Source: Flavobacteriales bacterium (GTDB lineage Bacteria > Bacteroidota > Bacteroidia > Flavobacteriales > Flavobacteriaceae). From it: a DNA stretch of 7,921 nucleotides. The notes under the pieces were generated by a model, which did no database searches, was not told the DNA's origin, and saw nothing but the letters and a program-made list of their open reading frames with translations. The stretch covers positions 1-7,921 of the forward strand of contig QIIH01000454.1 in assembly GCA_003229235.1 (NCBI GenBank). The letters are read 5' to 3'. Below, one piece after another: positions 1 to 5,809 of this stretch (position 1 is the stretch's first letter; each line of letters starts with the position of its first letter). The position numbers were made by a program, and so were the translations under genes.

Positions 1-632
1 GGTTCTCTTGCAAGTTTTAGCTCTTCTTTGGTATAGCCGTTAGATTCGAAATCGTCACAATGTGGTAAGGCATTTCTGAAAATAGGATAGGGGTAGGCCA
101 TTTCGCCTTTTTTACCTACAATCTCATTTTCTAACTGCTTTACCGCCTTGCTTCCTGTACCAGAAACCGATTGATAGGTAGCAACCACAAGCCGTCGTGC
201 TATATACTTTTTATGCAATGGAGCCAAGGCCATCACCAGTTGAATGGTAGAACAATTTGGATTAGCAATTATGTAGTCGTCTTTTGTAAGCGAGTTGGCG
301 TTTATTTCTGGAACCACTAACTTCTTGTCGTGATCCATTCGAAAGGCAGAAGAATTATCGATCACTTTTGTACCAACCGCTGCAAATTTTGGAGCCCATT
401 TGATGGAGGCCTCTCCTCCGGCAGAGAACATTGCCAGTTGTGGCTTTTTTTCTAAGGCCATTGTCATGCTTACAATAGCTACTTGCTCTCCCTTAAAAAT
501 AATTGTCTTTCCCACCGATCGCTCAGAAGCGACAGGAATTAACTCCGAGATTGGGAAATTGCGCTCTTCTAATAGCTTGAGCATAACTTGCCCAACCATT
601 CCGGTAGCTCCAACAACTGCAACACTATACAT
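1..632 (-). CDS. asd: Aspartate-semialdehyde dehydrogenase, 3' end cut by window edge
   Basis: Reduces L-aspartyl-4-phosphate to aspartate-4-semialdehyde with NADPH in the cytosol, the branch point to lysine/diaminopimelate, threonine and methionine. About 210 residues are present; the family has about 330, so the C-terminal third lies beyond position 1. Reading from ATG at 632, the N-terminus MYSVAVVGATGMVG carries the Rossmann nucleotide-binding glycines (residues 8-14). FSAGG is at 69-73, IDNSSAFRM at 91-99, and the active-site motif NPNCST at 124-129 puts the catalytic Cys at 127. YQSVSGTGSKAV (153-164) is the conserved post-catalytic segment, and the start of the NALPHCD stretch (187-193) matches the family's N-x-(I/L)-P-H region. 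The start is the first in-frame ATG and gives the family's usual N-terminus. A TATTTTTG box sits 20 bp upstream. Transcription is probably separate from mscL because a terminator lies between them. No defects are visible. Confidence 0.96.
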   Translation of the reverse strand, partial: MYSVAVVGATGMVGQVMLKLLEERNFPISELIPVASERSVGKTIIFKGEQVAIVSMTMALEKKPQLAMFSAGGEASIKWAPKFAAVGTKVIDNSSAFRMDHDKKLVVPEINANSLTKDDYIIANPNCSTIQLVMALAPLHKKYIARRLVVATYQSVSGTGSKAVKQLENEIVGKKGEMAYPYPIFRNALPHCDDFESNGYTKEELKLARE

Positions 633-651
633 TCACTTGGGTTTAAGACTG

Positions 652-659
652 CAAAAATA
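652..659 (-). promoter_or_regulatory. Candidate -7 promoter box of asd
   Basis: Read on the minus strand the bases are TATTTTTG, an exact match to the Bacteroidota housekeeping -7 consensus TAnnTTTG, placed 20 bp upstream of the asd ATG. No convincing -33 TTTG/TTG was found at about 19 bp further upstream, so the call rests on the -7 box and its location just after the mscL terminator. Confidence 0.4.
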
Positions 660-692
660 GAACGATTCCAACTAACTTTTATTGAATTACCT

Positions 693-722
693 AAAAAAGA
701 ACCGCCTCTTTTAGGAGGCGGT
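693..722 (-). terminator. Rho-independent terminator of mscL
   Basis: ACCGCCTC at 701-708 pairs with GAGGCGGT at 715-722 (8 bp, GC-rich, 6-nt loop). Read on the minus strand, the stem is followed by TCTTTTTT (700-693), a classic U-tract. It lies about 30 bp past the mscL stop and should end mscL transcripts before asd. Confidence 0.85.
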
Positions 723-751
723 CTAGTTAGAATAGTAGTGTAGTGGTCAAT

Positions 752-1159
752 TTACTTTTTAAGCAAATCTCTAATCTCACTCAATAACTCTTCTTGTGTT
801 GGTCCAGCTGGTGTGGCTGGCGCTTCTTCTTCCTTCTTTTTTGATTTATTATAAGCCCTCATCATAATAAAGAGTACAAATCCAACAATTATCAAGTTTA
901 TGATTGCATTTACCCATTTACCCCACATAATGGCGTTTTCTGCCTTAGTTACAATGCCGTCGGCACCCACTACGGCCTCGTCTAATACGACCTTTAATTG
1001 TGCAAAGTCCATGCCTCCGGCATAATGACCAATAATTGGCATCATAATATCGTTCACAAAACCGTTGACAACTAGGCCAACAGCCCCTGCCAAAATAACC
1101 GCTACCGCAAATTCGATAACGTTACCGGTCATAATAAATTTTTTAAATTCTTTTAACAT
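752..1159 (-). CDS. mscL: Large-conductance mechanosensitive channel MscL
   Basis: Inner-membrane pentameric channel that opens under membrane tension and releases solutes during hypo-osmotic shock. The 135 residues match the family length. The N-terminal amphipathic helix MLKEFKKFIMTGN (1-13) leads into TM1 (about 14-41, ending NDIMMPIIG). A periplasmic loop spans about 45-78, TM2 about 80-102 (NAIINLIIVGFVLFIMM), then a basic/acidic KSKKKEEE linker, an Ala/Pro-rich stretch and the C-terminal bundle helix EELLSEIRDLLKK. At the pore constriction the sequence is FAVAVILAGAVG where E. coli has LAVGVIIGAAFG. The Ala at the E. coli G22 position also occurs in the mycobacterial channel, as I recall it. 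Its own terminator lies downstream. An 83-bp gap separates it from alr; TATATTTA at 1196-1189 (minus) is one mismatch from a -7 box, so it may have its own promoter. Confidence 0.96.
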   Translation of the reverse strand: MLKEFKKFIMTGNVIEFAVAVILAGAVGLVVNGFVNDIMMPIIGHYAGGMDFAQLKVVLDEAVVGADGIVTKAENAIMWGKWVNAIINLIIVGFVLFIMMRAYNKSKKKEEEAPATPAGPTQEELLSEIRDLLKK

Positions 1160-1242
1160 GCTCGTTGAAGTTTTTAGTTAATTACCTCTAAATATAAGCA
1201 ATACAATAAACATATGTTAAAGGGGCAAAGCCTAAAAAGCAG

Positions 1243-2352
1243 TTATTTTTGAACAACGACACGAGTTATTCGACTAGATACTGCCGTAAGAAGCTCGTAG
1301 GAGATAGAATTGGCATGTTGAGCTAACTGGCTAGCAGGATTGTCTGGGCCAAAAACTAGTACCGTATCGCCTTCTGTGCAATCAATTTCAGACACGTCAA
1401 CCATTAACATATCCATACAAATATTACCTACCATTGGTGCTTTCTCACCATTAATAGTAACCCAGCCAATTCCATTGCCGTAATAACGTGATATTCCATC
1501 GGCATGACCTAGTGGTATTGTCGCTGTCCGGATTGGTTTTTGTGCGATCAAAGCTCTGTTGTAGCCTACGCTTTGTCCGCGAGCTATTTCGTGAATTTGA
1601 GAAATCACAGAAAGCAAGGACGTAACAGGCTTAAGGTGTATGTCGTATTTTGGGTCGTTTGCGTATCCATAAATTCCAATACCGGTCCTAACCATATCGT
1701 AATGTGCCTCCGGATAATTTAGAATTCCAGAAGTGTTAGTTGCATGAATAATTGGACGCCTTCCTAAAGAAGGAAGTAAGTGAGATAGAATTTCGTCAAA
1801 TTTTTCGATTTGGCTCTTGGTAAAATCTTTTTCTTCGGGATCTTCACTAGCGGCCAAATGTGTGAAAACTGAGCGTACTTCAATGCCCGAATGGCCTTTA
1901 ATTTTACCTAGAAGACTAACAACATCTAAGGGTAAGAATCCTAGGCGATTGAGCCCTGTATTAAATTTTAAGTGAATCGGATATTTTTTTAAAGTTAACG
2001 CCGAGACTTCTTCTAAAAATAACTCTAACACCCTAAAACTATAAATGTTTGGCTCAAGACATCGATCTATTATGGTCTTAAAATTAGAAGGCTGCGGATG
2101 TAAAACCAAAATTGGCAATTTGATTCCCGCATCACGCAATGCAACGCCTTCTTTAGTATAAGCAACAGCTAAATAATCGATATTTATTGATTCTAAATGT
2201 TTTGCAATTGCAATAGCATCGCTGCCGTAGCCAGCGGCTTTAACAACCGCCAACATTTTTGTAGACTCTTTTAATTTACCTCGCAGATACGTAACATTAT
2301 GTGTGAGCGCACTAAGGTCTATCTGCAATGTAGATTCTTGATACTCGCTCAT
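1243..2352 (-). CDS. alr: Alanine racemase (PLP-dependent, stand-alone)
   Basis: Interconverts L- and D-alanine with pyridoxal phosphate, supplying D-Ala for peptidoglycan stem peptides. The 369 residues equal a complete single-domain enzyme: an N-terminal TIM barrel (about 1-235) and a C-terminal beta domain. The PLP-binding lysine is K38 in [25 protein letters not shown] (127-139) carries the conserved barrel Arg, and RTGIGIYG (222-229) is the phosphate/pyridine-binding segment. The second catalytic base is Y264 in VGYNRA. NICMDM is at 310-315. The usual GYADG is GHADG here (282-286). In several Bacteroidota alr is fused behind a MurF domain; no MurF part exists here. The start codon overlaps the tdk stop as ATGA, so it is probably translationally coupled to tdk and transcribed with it. 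Confidence 0.97.
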   Translation of the reverse strand: MSEYQESTLQIDLSALTHNVTYLRGKLKESTKMLAVVKAAGYGSDAIAIAKHLESINIDYLAVAYTKEGVALRDAGIKLPILVLHPQPSNFKTIIDRCLEPNIYSFRVLELFLEEVSALTLKKYPIHLKFNTGLNRLGFLPLDVVSLLGKIKGHSGIEVRSVFTHLAASEDPEEKDFTKSQIEKFDEILSHLLPSLGRRPIIHATNTSGILNYPEAHYDMVRTGIGIYGYANDPKYDIHLKPVTSLLSVISQIHEIARGQSVGYNRALIAQKPIRTATIPLGHADGISRYYGNGIGWVTINGEKAPMVGNICMDMLMVDVSEIDCTEGDTVLVFGPDNPASQLAQHANSISYELLTAVSSRITRVVVQK

Positions 2353-2990
2353 TTTTTTGGATTGGTCACCGTTATATCTTCGGCATCTTTAACGTCCATT
2401 TTTCGAAGCTTTTCACGTAGGGTCGCTTTGTAGTATGCAGCTCTACTAAGGGGCTCGTATTCTCCAGTTTCGCCCAGAAGCACGAGATCTTCACTTTGCG
2501 CTTTTCTAAAGCTATACTGCGCCAGATTTCCTGTTCTCGTACAAACCGCGTGAACCTTGGTCACATATTCGGCGGTAGCCATTAGGGCAGGCATTGGCCC
2601 AAAAGGATTACCTTTAAAGTCCATGTCGAGTCCTGCGACAATAACACGAATTCCGCGATTGGCAAGATCGTTGCACACTTTAACAATTTCGTCGTCAAAA
2701 AATTGAGCCTCATCTATCCCCACTACATCGCAGTTGTCTGCTAGCATAGGGATATTAGCGGCTGCCGGCACCGGTGTAGATCTAATTTCGTTACTGTCAT
2801 GAGACACAACAAGATCGTCGTCGTAGCGCTTGTCTACGGCGGGTTTAAAGATTTCGACTCGTTGTTTGGCAAATTGAGCTCGCTTTAATCGGCGAATGAG
2901 TTCTTCGGTTTTCCCTGAGAACATCGACCCGCAAATTACTTCGATCCATCCAAACTGTTCTTGTTGATTTACGGTATTTTCGAGAAACAT
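2349..2990 (-). CDS. tdk: Thymidine kinase (TK1-like, type II)
   Basis: Phosphorylates thymidine to dTMP with ATP in the cytosolic pyrimidine salvage pathway. The protein has 213 residues, slightly longer than the E. coli enzyme. Walker A GSMFSGKT is at 21-28, and GIDEAQFF at 91-98 contains the catalytic Glu (E94). [15 protein letters not shown] is at 119-133, and the thymidine-binding lasso with [11 protein letters not shown] lies at 173-183. Members with a structural zinc carry two Cys pairs around the lasso. Here only C150 of the first pair remains (AVCTRTG) and the second pair is absent (LSRAAYY), a pattern I recall from other Flavobacteriia. The start [15 protein letters not shown] is the lineage's usual N-terminus. 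The gene ends in a 4-nt ATGA overlap with alr, and it is the first gene of that pair, reading out of the divergent spacer. Confidence 0.97.
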   Translation of the reverse strand: MFLENTVNQQEQFGWIEVICGSMFSGKTEELIRRLKRAQFAKQRVEIFKPAVDKRYDDDLVVSHDSNEIRSTPVPAAANIPMLADNCDVVGIDEAQFFDDEIVKVCNDLANRGIRVIVAGLDMDFKGNPFGPMPALMATAEYVTKVHAVCTRTGNLAQYSFRKAQSEDLVLLGETGEYEPLSRAAYYKATLREKLRKMDVKDAEDITVTNPKK

Positions 2991-3092
2991 TTTGTACTTT
3001 TCTAGACGAAAACGGTCATTTAACCGTTAGTAACTCTAAGTGTTGTAAAGGTATAAAAACCACGTCATAAATAGCAGTTAATTTTTAAAGTT
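2991..3092. promoter_or_regulatory. Divergent intergenic region, tdk / rsmI operon
   Basis: This 102-bp spacer must drive tdk-alr leftwards and the 3093-4881 trio rightwards. I found only near matches to TAnnTTTG: TAATTTTT ahead of the plus-strand gene and TACCTTTA on the minus strand, each one mismatch off. An inverted repeat AACGGT (3011-3016) / ACCGTT (3023-3028) with a 6-nt spacer lies 21 bp upstream of the tdk ATG and may be an operator or a leader hairpin. Confidence 0.4.
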
Positions 3093-3851
3093 ATGAAGAA
3101 GAGCGTCTTGATGGAGTTAAGAGCATTGGCCCAAGAAATCCTTGACGACCAAGAGGGCAATAACATTTCCGTTCTTAAGGAGCGGGTTCAATCTATATAC
3201 GATCGCCTTGCGGTTTTGTCCTATTTAGAAACAGAAGTAGGGGGATTTCAAGAGCCGGTAAACAAATCGTTAGACTCTAAGAGCTATAGAGAACAAAACT
3301 GGTTTCAGGACCCACAGCCTGTCGAGAAATCTGAACATCAACAAGAACTTACTGAGCCTCTTATAGAAAAAATTAAAGATATCGTAGCGCAAATGCCAGA
3401 AGAGACTTCTGCAGTTGACGCCTTACTAGAAGAGGTAATTCCGGCGGAAAAATTGGTTAAAAACGATATGGATGACATTGGAATGGACTTTGCGAATATG
3501 CCAGTTTTTGAGCGCAAGATAGACGAGGCACTGGACCCTACTTTAGTAACGTTAAGCACCAAAGAAGAGCCCGTAACAAAAAATAATACCCAACAAAAGT
3601 CAAAGTCGTTGAACGATTCAATACAGCAGAGTGTACAAATAGGCCTTAACGATAGGCTAGCGTTTATCAAACACTTATTTAACGAAAAACCAGTCGAAAT
3701 GGAGCAGGCTTTGACTCAAATAGACGGTTTGGATGATTATGAGAAGGCAAAGAGCTTTGTTGTTGGCAAGGTTCAGCCAGCATATAACAATTGGTTGGGA
3801 AAAGAAGAATACGCGGAGCGCTTTTTGGCAATGATCGAAAAACGCTTTTAA
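3093..3851 (+). CDS. Conserved Bacteroidota protein of unknown function
   Basis: I know this as a hypothetical protein type found near tdk/rsmI in Flavobacteriia; no function is assigned to it that I can name. It has 252 residues with no signal peptide and no membrane segment, so it is probably cytosolic. Three parts are visible: an N-terminal helical segment (about 1-48, rich in Leu/Glu/Lys, coiled-coil-like), a long acidic low-complexity middle (about 50-168, many Glu/Asp/Pro/Ser, probably disordered), and a compact C-terminal domain (about 170-252) beginning SLNDSIQQ and containing IGLNDRLAFIKHLFN and the end EEYAERFLAMIEKRF. The C-terminal block looks the most constrained. It is the first gene of a tight operon: its stop is 3 bp from the next ATG, and rsmI follows. 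A role linked to translation or envelope is only a guess from position. Confidence 0.9.
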   Translation: MKKSVLMELRALAQEILDDQEGNNISVLKERVQSIYDRLAVLSYLETEVGGFQEPVNKSLDSKSYREQNWFQDPQPVEKSEHQQELTEPLIEKIKDIVAQMPEETSAVDALLEEVIPAEKLVKNDMDDIGMDFANMPVFERKIDEALDPTLVTLSTKEEPVTKNNTQQKSKSLNDSIQQSVQIGLNDRLAFIKHLFNEKPVEMEQALTQIDGLDDYEKAKSFVVGKVQPAYNNWLGKEEYAERFLAMIEKRF

Positions 3852-3854
3852 TCG

Positions 3855-4217
3855 ATGCAACTTTCTAAAATTATTTATTGGGCCGCAACGATTCTGTTGT
3901 GTGCTATTTTGTGCTATTCGGTCGGGATGTATTTTCTCAATACGGAATTGATACAAGGGTTTTTTAACCGTTTTGGATATCCAGAATATTTAGTTATTCC
4001 GCTTGCGGTTGCCAAGATTTGTGGTGTGACTATGATTTTATGGCGAAAAAACAGTTGGCTCACGGAGTGGGCGTATGCAGGAATCTTTTTTGACATCGTT
4101 CTTGCATTTTTTGCCCATTATTTTGCAGGAGATTCTACAACATTTACCTTGCTTGCTATAATCTTTTTGTTGATTTCCTATTTTTTCGGAAAAACCGTAA
4201 GACCCTTACATGGCTAA
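3855..4217 (+). CDS. DoxX-like four-helix membrane protein
   Basis: A 120-residue integral membrane protein with the size and topology of the DoxX-like family (short four-TM proteins, mostly of unknown function). Predicted helices lie at about 6-28, 46-63, 72-91 and 96-113, with short polar loops. The C-terminus GKTVRPLHG is positively charged and probably cytosolic. The central LVIPLAVAKICGVTMILW segment resembles the Lys-containing second helix common in this family. It starts 3 bp after the upstream gene stops and its last 8 bp overlap the rsmI start, so it is co-transcribed and probably coupled to both neighbours. There is no catalytic motif to assign a reaction, and any link to oxidative stress or quinones, as suggested for some DoxX proteins, is not supported by this sequence alone. 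Confidence 0.88.
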   Translation: MQLSKIIYWAATILLCAILCYSVGMYFLNTELIQGFFNRFGYPEYLVIPLAVAKICGVTMILWRKNSWLTEWAYAGIFFDIVLAFFAHYFAGDSTTFTLLAIIFLLISYFFGKTVRPLHG

Positions 4218-4881
4218 ACTATACATTGTTCCAACACCAATCGGTAATTTAAAAGACATAACACTTCGAGCGATCGAGGTGCTAATTGAGGTTGATTTAA
4301 TTTTAGCAGAAGATACTCGTACCAGCGGAAAACTACTAAAACATTACGGGATAGGCACTCATATGCAGTCGCATCATATGCATAACGAGCATAAAACGGT
4401 TGATGGCTTGATTGAAAGGCTTAAGGGCGGAACGTCTATTGCGTTAATATCTGATGCAGGAACTCCCGCCATAAGCGACCCAGGATTTTTACTAGTTAGA
4501 GCTGCTGTTGCCGCGAATATCGAAGTAGATTGTTTGCCAGGCGCTACCGCCTTAATTCCCGCTTTGGTGAATAGTGGATTGCCAAATGATAAATTTATTT
4601 TCGAGGGTTTTTTGCCTGTAAAAAAGGGTCGTAAAACGCGCCTCGAACTATTAACTGAAGAAACTCGGACGATGGTTTTTTATGAATCTCCACACAAATT
4701 AGTAAAGACTCTAACACATTTTGCCGAATTCTTTGGTAACGACAGACCCGCCTCTGTCTCAAGAGAATTGAGCAAATTGCACGAAGAAACGCTACGAGGA
4801 ACTTTAGCTGAGCTTGTTTTGCACTTCGAAGCCAAGCCTCCTAAAGGGGAATTGGTTGTTGTTGTGGCGGGGAAATCTTAG
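4210..4881 (+). CDS. rsmI: 16S rRNA (cytidine-1402-2'-O)-methyltransferase RsmI
   Basis: SAM-dependent tetrapyrrole-methylase-fold enzyme that 2'-O-methylates C1402 in the 30S decoding centre. The 223 residues carry all core motifs: PTPIGNL (8-14), AEDTRTS (33-39), LISDAGTPAISDPG (79-92, cofactor region), LPGATALIPAL (109-119), GFLPVKKGR (133-141), FYESPHK (157-163), RELSKLHEE (185-193) and the terminal strand KGELVVVV. It is some 60 residues shorter than the E. coli protein because the C-terminal extension is missing, which seems normal for this phylum. The ATG lies inside the end of the DoxX-like gene (8-nt overlap). The last codon and stop (TCT TAG) form the outer edge of a 47-bp repeat that recurs inverted at 7760-7806. 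The sequence shows no damage to the gene itself. Confidence 0.96.
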   Translation: MAKLYIVPTPIGNLKDITLRAIEVLIEVDLILAEDTRTSGKLLKHYGIGTHMQSHHMHNEHKTVDGLIERLKGGTSIALISDAGTPAISDPGFLLVRAAVAANIEVDCLPGATALIPALVNSGLPNDKFIFEGFLPVKKGRKTRLELLTEETRTMVFYESPHKLVKTLTHFAEFFGNDRPASVSRELSKLHEETLRGTLAELVLHFEAKPPKGELVVVVAGKS

Positions 4882-4922
4882 AACTCTGTAAATTAAATTT
4901 TAGGTCGAACTCAGGTTTAAAG
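4876..4922 (+). repeat. Left arm of 47-bp inverted repeat
   Basis: This arm matches the reverse complement of 7760-7806 at 45 of 47 positions, with mismatches at 4883 and 4919. It begins in the last sense codon of rsmI, runs through the 35-bp spacer and ends over the stop codon of the CMD fragment. Because it contains the true end of rsmI, this is probably the source copy and the right arm the derived one. Confidence 0.9.
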
Positions 4923-4979
4923 ATGCTTGCCTTTATTCCAGCCGTGTTTGCCAAGATATTGATCACCGCTTTCTACAGC
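4917..4979 (-). pseudogene. 3' fragment of a second CMD/AhpD-like gene
   Basis: These 63 bp match the last 20 codons plus stop of the intact gene at 5074-5136, with 58/63 identity and constant offset 157. On the minus strand they encode AVESGDQYLGKHGWNKGKHL followed by TAA, against AVDSGDQYL...HL and TAG in the intact gene. All five differences are third codon positions and only one changes a residue (Asp to Glu). That pattern means the copy diverged while still under protein-level selection and was cut down later. Beyond 4979 clear similarity stops. Weak matching with one gap may run on to about 5001, where an in-frame stop would interrupt it. No start codon or catalytic part remains, so it is a dead remnant convergent with rsmI. 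Confidence 0.8.
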
Positions 4980-5005
4980 TTTTCTTAATTACAATTTCAC
5001 GGAAA

Positions 5006-5051
5006 GTTTAAAAAAATCAAGATGAATAAAAAGCTCTTAATTTTTTTAAAC
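5006..5051. terminator. AT-rich hairpin, probable bidirectional terminator
   Basis: GTTTAAAAAAAT (5006-5017) is the exact reverse complement of ATTTTTTTAAAC (5040-5051). After one mismatch a further 4 bp pair (AAGA 5019-5022 with TCTT 5035-5038), leaving a 12-nt loop. Both strands end the stem in T-rich sequence. It lies 23 bp past the CMD stop and between convergent genes, so it can end CMD transcription and possibly rsmI read-through. The stem is AT-rich, so terminator strength is uncertain. Confidence 0.55.
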
Positions 5052-5073
5052 AACCACCATATTTCTATAGAAA

Positions 5074-5664
5074 CTAAAGGTGCTTGCCTTTATTCCAGCC
5101 GTGTTTGCCAAGATATTGATCCCCACTATCTACAGCGCCCTCTTCGATAGAAGTTCCCATAGAATCATTCCAACGGTTTAAATAACCAAAAAGGGAAATT
5201 ACACCTAGCATCTCGACAATTTCTCCTTCGTCCCAATGCTCATATAGGCGATCTTTTATTCCTTGATCTACCCCATTTGGAACTTGAGATGCAACTAACG
5301 AAAAATCTAAAGCGGCGCGTTCGGCATCACTAAAGGCGGGATGTGTACGGTATTCCCAAATGTTGTCTAGTTGTTCTTGTTCTGCTCCATAGCGCTCGGC
5401 AGCACGAATGGCATGGGCTTGACAGTAGCGACAGCCCGTACTATTGCTGCTTACCCAAGCGATCATTCTTTTTAATGCAGAAGTAACGCGACCTTCGTTT
5501 GCCATGACGGCTTTATTTAGATTGATAAAGGCTTTACTTATGGCTGGCCGGCGCTGCATGGTGAGTACACTATTAGGGCAAAAACCCAAGGTTTCGTTAA
5601 AGAATTCGGCCAATTCTTTGGTTTCGTGATCGTGATCTGCAGATAATGGAGTTACTAAGGGCAT
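5074..5664 (-). CDS. Carboxymuconolactone decarboxylase/AhpD-like, peroxidase-related protein
   Basis: All-helical CMD-fold protein of 196 residues, the size of the 'uncharacterized peroxidase-related enzyme' group. The redox motif is C78-RY-C81-QAH84 (CxxCxxH), as in AhpD, where the two Cys and the His perform thiol-based peroxide chemistry or proton relay. An extra Cys is at 29. The flanking segments LKRMIAWVSSNSTGCRYCQAH and ISLFGYLNRWNDSMGT are family hallmarks. It is probably cytosolic; the substrate is unknown, and no alkyl hydroperoxide reductase gene is nearby. The start ATG is the first in frame after an AT-rich spacer and gives a plausible N-terminus (MPLVTPLS). A 14-bp inverted repeat lies 22 bp upstream. 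The 3' end has a partial second copy at 4917-4979. It is divergent from recJ and its reading ends at a hairpin. Confidence 0.88.
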   Translation of the reverse strand: MPLVTPLSADHDHETKELAEFFNETLGFCPNSVLTMQRRPAISKAFINLNKAVMANEGRVTSALKRMIAWVSSNSTGCRYCQAHAIRAAERYGAEQEQLDNIWEYRTHPAFSDAERAALDFSLVASQVPNGVDQGIKDRLYEHWDEGEIVEMLGVISLFGYLNRWNDSMGTSIEEGAVDSGDQYLGKHGWNKGKHL

Positions 5665-5685
5665 AGATTTAAGATTTTATAGAAC

Positions 5686-5699
5686 GAATTTACAAATTC
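5686..5699. promoter_or_regulatory. Palindrome upstream of CMD gene, possible operator
   Basis: GAATTT AC AAATTC is a perfect 6-bp inverted repeat with a 2-bp centre, 22 bp upstream of the CMD ATG in the CMD/recJ divergent spacer. The size and placement suit a dimeric regulator site, but AT-rich DNA yields such repeats by chance and no second copy was found. Confidence 0.25.
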
Positions 5700-5737
5700 T
5701 TGTAACCAAACCAGACATTACACGTACTGGCTTAGAT

Positions 5738-5745
5738 TATATTTG
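5738..5745 (+). promoter_or_regulatory. -7 promoter box of recJ
   Basis: TATATTTG is an exact TAnnTTTG match on the plus strand, 64 bp upstream of the recJ ATG. Transcription would start at about 5750-5755, giving a leader of about 55-60 nt that opens with the degenerate repeat copy at 5749-5773. No -33 TTG at the usual spacing was found. Confidence 0.5.
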
Positions 5746-5748
5746 TAT

Positions 5749-5773
5749 TTTTACTTTGAACTCAGGTTTTAAG
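5749..5773 (+). repeat. Third, degenerate copy of the repeat core in recJ leader
   Basis: These 25 bp match the inner part of the 47-bp repeat (4898-4922) at 21 positions. The 16-bp core GAACTCAGGTTTNAAG is found here (N = T, 5758-5773), at 4907-4922 (N = A) and inverted at 7760-7775 (N = G). Confidence 0.65.
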
Positions 5774-5809
5774 TATTCCTCATTACAACCACTCAAAATT
5801 ATAATATCA

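Noticed and set aside
400..660. Plus-strand reading frame opposite asd
   Set aside because: It lies antisense to the well-supported asd catalytic region and resembles no family.
1215..1242. Hairpin terminator between alr and mscL
   Set aside because: Only a 3-4 bp GGC/GCC stem could form, which is too weak to call.
3338..3670. Minus-strand frame within the unknown gene
   Set aside because: Ser/Ile-rich shadow of the acidic middle part of the real gene; it has no start context or domain.
3675..4096. Two minus-strand frames opposite the DoxX-like gene
   Set aside because: Antisense to a clear operon with overlapping gene ends; the compositions look like shadow translations.
4882..4916. Repeat arm as an integron attC or CRISPR-type repeat
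   Set aside because: There is no integrase, array, spacer periodicity or core-site sequence. The copies are few and inverted.
5756..5809. 18-codon N-terminal extension of recJ from a TTG start
   Set aside because: It would begin at about the predicted transcription start and inside the repeat copy. ATG 5810 gives the normal RecJ N-terminus.
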